Below, one piece after another: positions 1 through 5,573 of a stretch of 5,702 nucleotides of DNA. Each line of letters begins with the position of its first letter. Position 1 is the first letter of the stretch. Below the pieces are notes generated by a model that was given only the letters and a program-made list of their open reading frames with translations, was not told the origin of the DNA and did not search any database. Where the stretch lies: the NCBI RefSeq assembly GCF_049671045.1, contig NZ_JBATUH010000036.1:1-5702 (forward strand). The letters run 5' to 3'. A program made the position numbers and the translations under genes. The stretch comes from Parvibaculum sp049671045. GTDB taxonomy: Bacteria > Pseudomonadota > Alphaproteobacteria > Parvibaculales > Parvibaculaceae.

Positions 1-733
1 CCGCATGGACCTCGATGCGCCCCAGCTCGAAGTGAAGGCCGGCGCGGCGCGGCGCCAGCCAGATCATCCGTGTGACGACGAGGCGGGCATGATCGAGTTC
101 GCCGAGGCGGATGGCGCGGCTCAATATGTTGTTCTGGAGCCGCAGCAGAATTTCGCGCGAAGTCACTGACGCATAGACATCGGGCGAAAGCGTCGCCCCC
201 GGTCCCTCGATGTCGCGGATCAGTCGCAGAAGATCGGCGGGAGAAAGCGTTTCGCCGCGATTGAAGGGATCGATGATCGAGGCGCTCGCGCCGGTCTGAA
301 GCCTGAGCACGAAATGGCCGGGGAAATTGAGCCCGCAAATATCGAGGCCGAGCAGGTGCCCGACATGCAGATAGAGAATGCCGAGCGTGACCGGCAATCC
401 CCTGCGCCGGTCGATCACATACATGAGATTGGCGTTGCGGAGATCGTCGTAATTGAGCTCGTCGCCGCGATAGCCGAACTGGCCGGCGAGCACGCCCGCG
501 AGCGCGCCCGAGACGATGGCGGCATTCTCGGTGCGCGCGGGGTCCGCACTGCCGAGCGCCGCGCGCACCGCGCTCACGAGTTCCGCCAGATGATCTTCGT
601 AAGGCGCGAGAGGTTCGGTGGGTCTGTCGAGACGCGCAAGCGCGAGTGCGAGCGAAGCGAGGTCGAGGTCTTCGTCGGGTGTTTCGCCCGCCGCGCGCAG
701 TTCGGCCTCGATGTCGTCTTCCGCCTTGCCCAT
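1..733 (-). CDS. SirB1-family transglutaminase-like protein, C-terminus cut off by window edge
   Basis: The frame is open from ATG at 733 to the window edge, giving 244 residues with no stop; a TGA three codons before the ATG means the start cannot lie further upstream. Seen in the sequence: an acidic N-terminus, then the SirB1/YchA core (Transglut_core2) with YDD at 95-97, Asn100, RRRGLPVTL at 109-117, GLNFPGHFVLR at 134-144 and IIDPFNRG at 153-160. After about residue 195 an alpha-helical stretch (LLRLQNNIL, then LDHARLVVTRMIWLAP) resembles the TPR-like tail of the family, whose members are usually about 270-290 residues, so perhaps 30-50 are missing. His140 and Asp155 could be the His and Asp of a transglutaminase triad, but Thr116 seems to sit where the catalytic Cys would be, so catalysis is doubtful. 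The cellular role is unknown. It follows the dolP-like gene by 72 bp on the same strand. No clear Shine-Dalgarno sequence is visible. Confidence 0.85.
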   Translation of the reverse strand, partial: MGKAEDDIEAELRAAGETPDEDLDLASLALALARLDRPTEPLAPYEDHLAELVSAVRAALGSADPARTENAAIVSGALAGVLAGQFGYRGDELNYDDLRNANLMYVIDRRRGLPVTLGILYLHVGHLLGLDICGLNFPGHFVLRLQTGASASIIDPFNRGETLSPADLLRLIRDIEGPGATLSPDVYASVTSREILLRLQNNILSRAIRLGELDHARLVVTRMIWLAPRRAGLHFELGRIEVHA

Positions 734-805
734 GCCGGATCATTGCGCGGGAAACGGCGGTACGGCAAGGCCAACAATCAAATCGCGGCCGGATTCGTTA
801 GCGAT

Positions 806-1432
806 TCATTGCGCGGCAGCGGAGGACTTTACCTGAACATTCGAAATGACGTTGCGGACGCCGGAAATTCCCCGCGCATGCGCGATGACGCGATTGAGCT
901 CCGCCTGATCCTGCGCGATGCCCATGAGATAGACCGTGCCGCGCAGCGTTTCGAGCGAATAGTTGATGCTGACGATGCGGTTGTCGCCGGTGATGGCGGC
1001 GCGGAGCTTGGTCGTGATGAGCGTGTCGTCGGTGCTTTCGGAGAAGCTGCGGCCCTTGCCGACCTGCAATTCGTCAATCACCTGTTTGACGCCGCCGACC
1101 GCCCAGGCGACCTTGGTGGCGGCGGCGCGATCCTCCGGCTTCTCGACGAAGCCGAGCAGGACGACGCGGCCATGCGAAACCTGCGTCGACACGCGCCTGA
1201 AGAGCTTGGAATCCTTTTCCGCCAGCTTGCGATTGATCTCGAAGGCGATCTCATTGTCGTTGACGCCCTGCTCGAGCCCGCGATCCTGAGCGGCCATCAC
1301 GCCTCCGGTGGCGCCGGCGCCGATCACGAGGGGCACGCAGGCCGAGGCGCATAGCGCCGAGAGAAGCGCCACACCTACAAGCGTACGCCGCCCGGCGGCG
1401 AAGGCGGAAAGCTGCTCCGGCAGATAGCGCAT
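806..1432 (-). CDS. dolP: BON-domain outer-membrane lipoprotein, DolP/YraP-like
   Basis: From ATG at 1432 the protein has 208 residues. It begins with a basic n-region (Arg15, Arg16), a hydrophobic segment at about 17-31 and a probable lipid-attachment Cys32 in ASAC, followed by the Gly/Ala-rich stretch VPLVIGAGATGG typical of DolP-like proteins. Two BON domains follow: about 58-125 (with GRVVLLGFV and VGGVKQV) and about 135-200 (with DDTLITTKLRAAI, GTVYLMGIA and ISGVRNVISNVQV). E. coli DolP (191 residues, same two-BON plan) is an outer-membrane lipoprotein that binds anionic phospholipid and supports envelope integrity; that role is inferred here. The lipobox is atypical, with Ala at -3 instead of Leu/Val/Ile. 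An in-frame ATG at 1441 exists, but an AAGGG abuts it with no spacing, whereas the same AAGGG lies 9 nt from the ATG at 1432. The gene sits downstream of rsmI-yraN and may also have its own promoter. The symbol is by similarity. Confidence 0.88.
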   Translation of the reverse strand: MRYLPEQLSAFAAGRRTLVGVALLSALCASACVPLVIGAGATGGVMAAQDRGLEQGVNDNEIAFEINRKLAEKDSKLFRRVSTQVSHGRVVLLGFVEKPEDRAAATKVAWAVGGVKQVIDELQVGKGRSFSESTDDTLITTKLRAAITGDNRIVSINYSLETLRGTVYLMGIAQDQAELNRVIAHARGISGVRNVISNVQVKSSAAAQ

Positions 1433-1441
1433 GGGTTCCAT

Positions 1442-1446
1442 CCCTT
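1442..1446 (-). promoter_or_regulatory. Ribosome binding site deciding the dolP-like start
   Basis: Read on the minus strand, AAGGG lies directly against the upstream ATG (1441) and 9 nt before the second in-frame ATG (1432). A Shine-Dalgarno needs several bases of spacing, so this favours 1432 as the start. A GGA three bases downstream of the motif (1437-1439) may add to pairing. Confidence 0.5.
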
Positions 1447-1494
1447 TTCGTCACACGAATCCATGTTGCGAGGTGACAATCCGCATGAGGCGAC

Positions 1495-1523
1495 ATTATG
1501 GCGGCGCAGGGCCAGAATGTCCC
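1495..1523 (-). promoter_or_regulatory. Candidate sigma70-type promoter for the dolP-like gene
   Basis: On the minus strand a -35-like GGGACA (1518-1523, 4 of 6 to TTGACA) is separated by exactly 17 bp from a -10-like CATAAT (1495-1500, 5 of 6 to TATAAT). It lies in the 110-bp gap between the yraN stop and the dolP-like start. Transcription would begin near 1488, leaving a leader of about 55 nt. The match and spacing are seen; function is inferred, and alphaproteobacterial promoters are often looser than this. I do not see a sigmaE-type element here, although E. coli dolP is controlled by sigmaE. Confidence 0.4.
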
Positions 1524-1542
1524 CGCTCATCGGCCGACCCGG

Positions 1543-1926
1543 TCAGGGCCGCCAGGCATCGGCGAGATGGCGCGGCCAGCGCCGGGGCGCGACCAGCACC
1601 ATGTCGAAGCGCATGTCGAGGCCGGAGAGGGCGGGGCGGCCAGCCACGAAGAGTTCGGCCGCACGGACGAGACGGGCGCGTTGGCGGGCCAGCAGCGCCT
1701 CGGCGGCGCCGTCGAGGCCGGAGCGCGCCTTGACCTCGACAAAGGCGATCGTCCGGCCACGGCGGGCAATGAGATCTATTTCGCCGGCTCTGGTCCTGAT
1801 GCGCCGGGCGAGGATGCGATAACCCTTGAGACGAAGGACGAGCGCGGCCAGTGCCTCCGCGCGCAGGCCCGCCTCATGCGCGGCCCGACCCCGAGCGGCC
1901 CGATCCCGCGCGGGACGACCCCGCAT
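1543..1926 (-). CDS. yraN: YraN/UPF0102 family, predicted nuclease-fold protein
   Basis: A complete 127-residue protein, the usual length for the UPF0102 family. A basic Arg-rich N-terminus leads into a helix with a conserved-looking Gly20 and Glu24 (AHEAGLRAEALAALVL), then GEIDLIAR at 48-55 and FVEVKAR at 62-68. The Asp51 ... Glu64-x-Lys66 arrangement matches the restriction-endonuclease-like (PD-(D/E)XK) fold, similar to Holliday-junction resolvases. Nuclease activity is a family prediction; the cellular role is not settled. The ATG at 1926 overlaps the rsmI stop in the sequence TGATG (one-base overlap), which strongly suggests translational coupling and a shared transcript. In alphaproteobacteria yraN normally follows rsmI, which supports the call. 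There is no strong Shine-Dalgarno apart from a weak GGTGG just upstream within rsmI, consistent with coupling. Confidence 0.93.
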   Translation of the reverse strand: MRGRPARDRAARGRAAHEAGLRAEALAALVLRLKGYRILARRIRTRAGEIDLIARRGRTIAFVEVKARSGLDGAAEALLARQRARLVRAAELFVAGRPALSGLDMRFDMVLVAPRRWPRHLADAWRP

Positions 1927-2792
1927 CAGCCACCGCCCCGCGACAGGTCGAGCGCGCGGGCATAGACCTCGCGGCGGGGAAGCCCCGTCATCGCCACGAT
2001 TTCGGCCACCGCATCCTTGAGGCTCGCGCGGGCAAGGGCGTTCTCGAGCATGGCGTCGATCTCATGCGCGCCGAGCGGCGCGCGGGCAGCAGGGGGCCCG
2101 ACGACTATCACAACCTCGCCTTTCGGCGCGCCCGCCTCCTCATAATGACGCGCAAGATCGGCGAGCTGCCCGCGCCGCACCTCCTCGAATTTCTTTGTCA
2201 GCTCGCGCGCCACCGCGCCCTCTCGCTCGCCAAGCGCCTCCGCCATGTCGGCGAGCGAGGCGGCGAGGCGGTTCGCGCTTTCGAGGAAGACGAGCGTTGC
2301 CGGAACCGGCGCAAGCTCGGCAAGCTCCTTGCGCCGCGCCTCGCGCTTTGCGGAGAGGAAGCCCGCAAAAAGGAAGCGATCGGTCGGAAGGCCCGAAACC
2401 ATGAGCGCGGCGAGCACTGAGGAGGCGCCGGGCAGCGCGGTCACCATGTGACCGGCCTCCACCGCCTCGCGCACGAGCTTGTAACCGGGATCGGAGATGA
2501 GCGGCGTACCCGCATCCGAAACAAGCGCGATCGCCTCGCCCGCCGCGAGCCGGTTCAGGACCTTCGGCCGCATCTCGGCGGCATTGTGATCGTGATAGGG
2601 CGCCATCTTGGTCGAAATGCCGTGAATGGCAAAGAGCTTCGCCGTCACCCGCGTATCCTCGCAGAGAACGAGATCGGCCTCGCGCAGCACTTCGAGCGCG
2701 CGCAGGCTGATATCCGAGGCATTGCCGATGGGCGTCGCCGTGACATAGAGGCCAGGGGCGAGGCGGGATGCGCGAGGGGTCTGGGGCTTCAT
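1926..2792 (-). CDS. rsmI: 16S rRNA (cytidine(1402)-2'-O)-methyltransferase RsmI
   Basis: RsmI is a tetrapyrrole-methylase-fold enzyme that uses S-adenosylmethionine to 2'-O-methylate C1402 in the decoding centre of 16S rRNA. From ATG at 2792 the protein has 288 residues, close to E. coli RsmI (286). Diagnostic stretches are GLYVTATPIGN at 14-24, the Arg-Ala-Leu-Glu-Val-Leu helix at 31-36, CEDTR at 44-48, YHDHN at 66-70, VSDAGTPLISDPGY at 91-104, LPGASS, and the later ARELTKKFEEV and PKGEVVIVVG. A C-terminal helical extension contains MTGLPRREVYARAL, also typical. An in-frame GTG at 2840 would add 16 residues, but they carry no family similarity, and neither start has a strong Shine-Dalgarno; 2792 gives the normal N-terminal spacing. 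It heads a probable rsmI-yraN operon, possibly continuing into the dolP-like and sirB1-like genes, and is divergent from the lpoA-like gene. Confidence 0.95.
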   Translation of the reverse strand: MKPQTPRASRLAPGLYVTATPIGNASDISLRALEVLREADLVLCEDTRVTAKLFAIHGISTKMAPYHDHNAAEMRPKVLNRLAAGEAIALVSDAGTPLISDPGYKLVREAVEAGHMVTALPGASSVLAALMVSGLPTDRFLFAGFLSAKREARRKELAELAPVPATLVFLESANRLAASLADMAEALGEREGAVARELTKKFEEVRRGQLADLARHYEEAGAPKGEVVIVVGPPAARAPLGAHEIDAMLENALARASLKDAVAEIVAMTGLPRREVYARALDLSRGGG

Positions 2793-2884
2793 ATCTGCTG
2801 CGCTCGGGTGAAATCGTGCCGACCTTGCGCTGGAAGGCACAATTTGGCAATGGCAGGGGCCGGACGATCGCCAGCGCGGCGACC

Positions 2885-2909
2885 ATCCGCTTCGCCTGAG
2901 AATGCTTTA
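2885..2909 (+). repeat. 25-bp direct repeat, first copy
   Basis: The sequence reads ATCCGCTTCGCCTGAGAATG followed by CTTTA. It matches the second copy at 2944-2968 with 2 mismatches in 25; the copies start 59 bp apart. Unlike the second copy it lacks a good left arm: only GGCGA at 2878-2882 could pair with TCGCC at 2892-2896. It looks like a degenerate or half copy of the same palindromic element. Confidence 0.75.
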
Positions 2910-2920
2910 TTCCTCGGACC

Positions 2921-2964
2921 GCATTTTCGGACGGCGAACCGGTATCCACTTCGCCTGAAAATGC
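2921..2964. repeat. Imperfect palindromic (REP/RIME-like) intergenic element
   Basis: GCATTTTC (2921-2928) pairs with GAAAATGC (2957-2964), and inside it GGCGAA (2933-2938) pairs with TTCGCC (2950-2955). GGAC on one side against a single T on the other forms an internal bulge, and an 11-nt loop contains CCGGTATCC. That is 14 base pairs in two blocks. From general familiarity, short palindromes of this type (an ACCGG..TCCAC-like centre flanked by arms ending in GCATTTTC/GAAAATGC) are widespread between genes in Hyphomicrobiales. It lies between the divergent starts of rsmI and the lpoA-like gene and could fold in the lpoA leader RNA if transcription begins upstream. No T-run follows, so it does not look like a classical terminator. 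Confidence 0.7.
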
Positions 2965-2968
2965 TTTA
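2944..2968 (+). repeat. 25-bp direct repeat, second copy
   Basis: The sequence reads ATCCACTTCGCCTGAAAATG followed by CTTTA. It contains the right arm of the palindrome at 2921-2964 and ends 22 bp before the lpoA Shine-Dalgarno. The two differences from the first copy are G/A changes (2889 versus 2948, and 2900 versus 2959). Confidence 0.75.
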
Positions 2969-2990
2969 GGCTCCAGCATCCATCGTTTGC

Positions 2991-2995
2991 GAGGA
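2991..2995 (+). promoter_or_regulatory. Ribosome binding site supporting the TTG start of the lpoA-like gene
   Basis: GAGGA lies 8 nt before the TTG at 3004. The alternative ATG at 3040 has only pyrimidine-rich sequence (CCCCTTCCACCTTC) in front of it. This is why the rarer TTG is preferred as the start. Confidence 0.65.
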
Positions 2996-3003
2996 AGACC
3001 CTC

Positions 3004-4413
3004 TTGGCTGCCCCGACCCACAAGTCCCCTTCCACCTTCATGTCCGGCCTCAAGTCCGGGGTCCGGGCGGCTCTCGTTTTCGGCGCCTTGCTCGGCCTGT
3101 CGGCCTGTGCGGGCTTTGGCGGCGGGGAAGCGCCGCCGCCGCGCCCCGTCGTGCAGGCACCGCCGCCCGTCATCGAGCCAGCGCCGCAGCCCGTTCCGGC
3201 CCGGCCCGCCGGACCGCCGGCGCGCGACGAAGCCAATTTCTTCACGCCGAAGGGGATGGAGGCGCGGGCCGGATCGCTCGTGCGCGTGGCGCTGCTCCTG
3301 CCCTTCAACTCGCCGCGCGCCGAAGTGCGCACGCTCTCGAACTCGCTCTACAATGCCGCGCAGCTCGCGCTTTTCGAATTCAACAATCCCGACATCCTGC
3401 TGATGCCGAAGGCGACCGGCGGCAGCGCGGCAGGCGCGCGCGCGGCGGCCGAGGAAGCGATCCGCGAGGGCGCCGACCTCATCATCGGCCCGCTCTTCGC
3501 CGAGGAAGTGACGGCGGTGGCGCCCGTCGCACAAGGCTCCAGCGTGCCCGTCGTCGCCTTCTCGACCGATCAGCGCGTCGCCGGAAACGGCGTCTATCTT
3601 CTCTCCTTCCCGCCCGACGAGGACGTCTCCCGCATCGTCGACTATGCGGTGACGCATGGCTTCACGAGCTTTGCCGCGCTCTTTCCGCAGAACGACTATG
3701 GCGAGCGGGTGGGCAGCGTCTTCCGCCAGGCGGTGGCCGAGCGCGGCTCGCATATCGTCGCCGTCGATACCTATCCCGCAAACGGCGCGAGCATGAACGC
3801 GGCCGTCGAGCGGATCGCGAATTACGCCGCGCGCAAGGGCGCACTCGTCGCCAGGCGGGCCGAACTCAAGAAGGCGGGCGACGTGCAAGGGCTCAAGGCG
3901 CTCGAAAAGCGCGACACGATCGGCGATGTCACCTATCAGGCGGTGTTTCTGCCTGAAGGAGGGCAACAGCTGAAGGCGCTGGCGCCGCTCCTTCCCTATT
4001 ACGATGTCGATCCGCGCAAGGTGAAGTTTCTCGGCACCGGGCTCTGGGACGATCCCTCGCTCGAACGCGAACCCTCGCTCGAAGCCGGCTGGTATCCCGC
4101 GCCGCCGCCCGAGGCTCATGCCCAGTTCGTGGCGCGCTATATCCGCGCCTATGGCGGAACGCCGCCGCGCATCGCGAGCCTTGCCTATGACGCGGTGAGC
4201 CTCACGGTCGCGCTTTCCTCGCGGCTCGAAGGCCAGCGCTTCACATCGGCGGCGCTGACGACGCCGGACGGCTTTGCGGGCGTCGACGGCATCTTCCGCT
4301 TCCTGCCCGACGGGCGGACGGAGCGCGGGCTCGCCATCATGGAAATGCACAGCAGCGGCCCCGTGGTGATCGACCCGGCGCCGGCAAGCTTCAACGTGCC
4401 GCCGTCTCTCTAG
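3004..4413 (+). CDS. lpoA: LpoA/LppC-like lipoprotein, penicillin-binding protein activator
   Basis: A 469-residue protein from a TTG start with a well-placed GAGGA. The N-terminus has basic residues (Lys7, Lys17, Arg21), a hydrophobic core at about 22-32 and a clear lipobox LSAC with Cys35, so it is a predicted lipoprotein. A Pro/Ala-rich linker at about 43-72 could span part of the periplasm. From about 92 follows a type I periplasmic-binding-protein fold of the LppC family: VRVALLLPF at 93-101, NAAQLALFEF at 117-126, DLIIGPLF at 158-165, PVVAFSTD at 182-189, then FAALFPQNDYGERV and IASLAYDAVSL. E. coli LpoA (678 residues) uses this domain to activate the peptidoglycan synthase PBP1A; here only the C-terminal domain is present and the N-terminal TPR half is missing, as is common in alphaproteobacteria. 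Activation of a PBP is a family inference. The gene is divergent from rsmI and convergent with hemW, apparently monocistronic. Confidence 0.88.
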   Translation: MAAPTHKSPSTFMSGLKSGVRAALVFGALLGLSACAGFGGGEAPPPRPVVQAPPPVIEPAPQPVPARPAGPPARDEANFFTPKGMEARAGSLVRVALLLPFNSPRAEVRTLSNSLYNAAQLALFEFNNPDILLMPKATGGSAAGARAAAEEAIREGADLIIGPLFAEEVTAVAPVAQGSSVPVVAFSTDQRVAGNGVYLLSFPPDEDVSRIVDYAVTHGFTSFAALFPQNDYGERVGSVFRQAVAERGSHIVAVDTYPANGASMNAAVERIANYAARKGALVARRAELKKAGDVQGLKALEKRDTIGDVTYQAVFLPEGGQQLKALAPLLPYYDVDPRKVKFLGTGLWDDPSLEREPSLEAGWYPAPPPEAHAQFVARYIRAYGGTPPRIASLAYDAVSLTVALSSRLEGQRFTSAALTTPDGFAGVDGIFRFLPDGRTERGLAIMEMHSSGPVVIDPAPASFNVPPSL

Positions 4414-5573
4414 GCGACGAGAAGGCGCGCGAGCAACGGATCGAGGACGAGGCGGCCCTCGTCGGTGGCGCGGATGCGGCCGCCCTCGCGCCGAAGCAAT
4501 CCCTCCTCGACGAGACGGGCGATGCGCCCCTCGTCGAGCGCATGGCCCGCATGGCGCTCGAAACGGGCAAGCGATATGCCTTCCTGAAGGCGAAGCCCCA
4601 TCAGCATGAACTCCTCGCCCTGCTCCTCGCGCCCGATCTCTTCTTCCGCTTCGAGCCCGTGGCCTCTTTCCTCGACGGCTGCTAGCCACGCGCCGGGCGC
4701 CCTCAGCGCGCGGGTCGCAACGCGCCCGCCGCCAAGAGTGAGCCGGCCATGCGCGCCGGGACCGGCGCCCGCATAGTCGCCATAGCGCCAATAGACGAGA
4801 TTGTGGCGGCACTCGGCGCCGGGCCGCGCATAGTTCGATACTTCGTAGGCGGACAAACCGGCCTCGGCGCAGATCTCGCCCGTGAGGCGATAGAGCGCCG
4901 CCGCATCCTCCTCCTCCGGCAGGCGAAAGGCGCCCTTTTCGTAAAGGCGGGCGAAGGCCGTGCCCTCCTCGATGGTGAGCTGATAGAGCGAGAGGTGATC
5001 GACGGCATGGGCAAGCGCCAGCCTGAGCTCGCGCGCCCAGGCATCGACCGTCTGGCCGGGGCGGGCGTAGATCAGATCGAAGGAAAGGCGCGGAAAAGTC
5101 TCGCGGGCGAGCGCGATGGCGTGGAGCGCCTCATCGGCCGAATGTAGCCGGCCGAGAAATTTCAGTTCGCGATCATCGAGCGACTGGACGCCGAGCGAGA
5201 GGCGATTGACGCCGGCGCGCCTGTAGCCCCGGAAGCGGCCGGCCTCGACGCTGGTGGGATTGGCCTCGAGCGTCACCTCGACATCGCCGCTCATGGTCCA
5301 GAGCGCGGCAATCCGCTCCATCACCGCCTCGACCGTCGCGGCCTCCATGAGAGAGGGCGTGCCGCCGCCGAAAAAGACCGACGCCACCTCGCGCGGGCCG
5401 GTCAATGCGCGCATATGCGCAAGCTCGCGCGCAAGCGCAGCCGCCCATTGGCGCTGATCGACATTCGCCGCCACATGCGAGTTGAAGTCGCAATAGGGGC
5501 ATTTCGACAGGCAGAAGGGCCAGTGAACGTAAACGCCGAAACCCGGTTCCGCGTCAGCGCCGGAAGCAGGCAT
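4410..5573 (-). CDS. hemW: HemW, radical SAM heme-binding protein (formerly HemN-like YggW)
   Basis: From ATG at 5573 the protein has 387 residues, normal for HemW. The radical SAM cluster motif is CLSKCPYC (Cys21, Cys25, Cys28) after VYVHWPF, followed by GGGTPS at 69-74 for SAM binding, LEANP at 102-106, LSLGVQS at 125-131 and YEVSNYARPG at 243-252. HNLVYW at 257-262 is the HNxxxW motif linked to heme binding in HemW, followed by YAGAGPGAHGR; the C-terminus has the winged-helix-like HemN_C domain. CPYCDFNSH, with no fourth cysteine, separates it from true coproporphyrinogen dehydrogenase HemN; HemW proteins are thought to be heme chaperones. In-frame ATGs at 5654 and 5624 would overlap rdgB by 101 and 71 bp and add residues without family character; 5573 overlaps it by 20 bp. 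Order rdgB-hemW is widely conserved. Its TAG overlaps the TAG of the convergent lpoA-like gene. Confidence 0.95.
   Translation of the reverse strand: MPASGADAEPGFGVYVHWPFCLSKCPYCDFNSHVAANVDQRQWAAALARELAHMRALTGPREVASVFFGGGTPSLMEAATVEAVMERIAALWTMSGDVEVTLEANPTSVEAGRFRGYRRAGVNRLSLGVQSLDDRELKFLGRLHSADEALHAIALARETFPRLSFDLIYARPGQTVDAWARELRLALAHAVDHLSLYQLTIEEGTAFARLYEKGAFRLPEEEDAAALYRLTGEICAEAGLSAYEVSNYARPGAECRHNLVYWRYGDYAGAGPGAHGRLTLGGGRVATRALRAPGAWLAAVEERGHGLEAEEEIGREEQGEEFMLMGLRLQEGISLARFERHAGHALDEGRIARLVEEGLLRREGGRIRATDEGRLVLDPLLARLLVA

Noticed and set aside
781..806. Inverted repeat AATCGC/GCGATT just after the dolP-like stop with a somewhat T-rich sequence beyond it on the minus strand, a possible terminator.
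   Set aside because: The stem is only 6 bp, half A-T, with a 14-nt loop, and the tail (TGATTGTT) is not a T-run. It is too weak to call.
314..1354. A 346-codon plus-strand open frame opposite the sirB1-like and dolP-like genes.
   Set aside because: It is antisense to two genes with clear family motifs, spans their intergenic gap, and its composition is that expected of a reverse-complement shadow.
1531..1550. GGCC..GACC.GGTC.GGCC palindrome at the yraN stop.
   Set aside because: The inner arms leave almost no loop, no T-run follows on the minus strand, and GC palindromes of this size are common at this base composition.
1851..2420. A 189-codon plus-strand frame antisense to yraN and rsmI.
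   Set aside because: It has no ribosome binding site or recognisable motif, and its opposite strand encodes conserved RsmI and YraN sequence.
2793..3003. Promoters for rsmI and the lpoA-like gene in the divergent gap.
   Set aside because: Promoters must exist here or nearby, but no -35/-10 pair with acceptable spacing stood out on either strand, so none is annotated.
4375..4384. Perfect 10-bp palindrome CCGGCGCCGG near the end of the lpoA-like gene, considered as a bidirectional terminator.
   Set aside because: It lies inside coding sequence, has no loop and no adjacent T-run, and is explained by Ala/Pro codons.
2140..4812. An 890-codon open frame on the minus strand covering the lpoA-like gene and parts of rsmI and hemW.
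   Set aside because: It is very rich in Arg, Ala and Gly with no recognisable domain, and lies antisense to or out of frame with three well-identified genes. Such frames are a routine by-product of high third-position GC.
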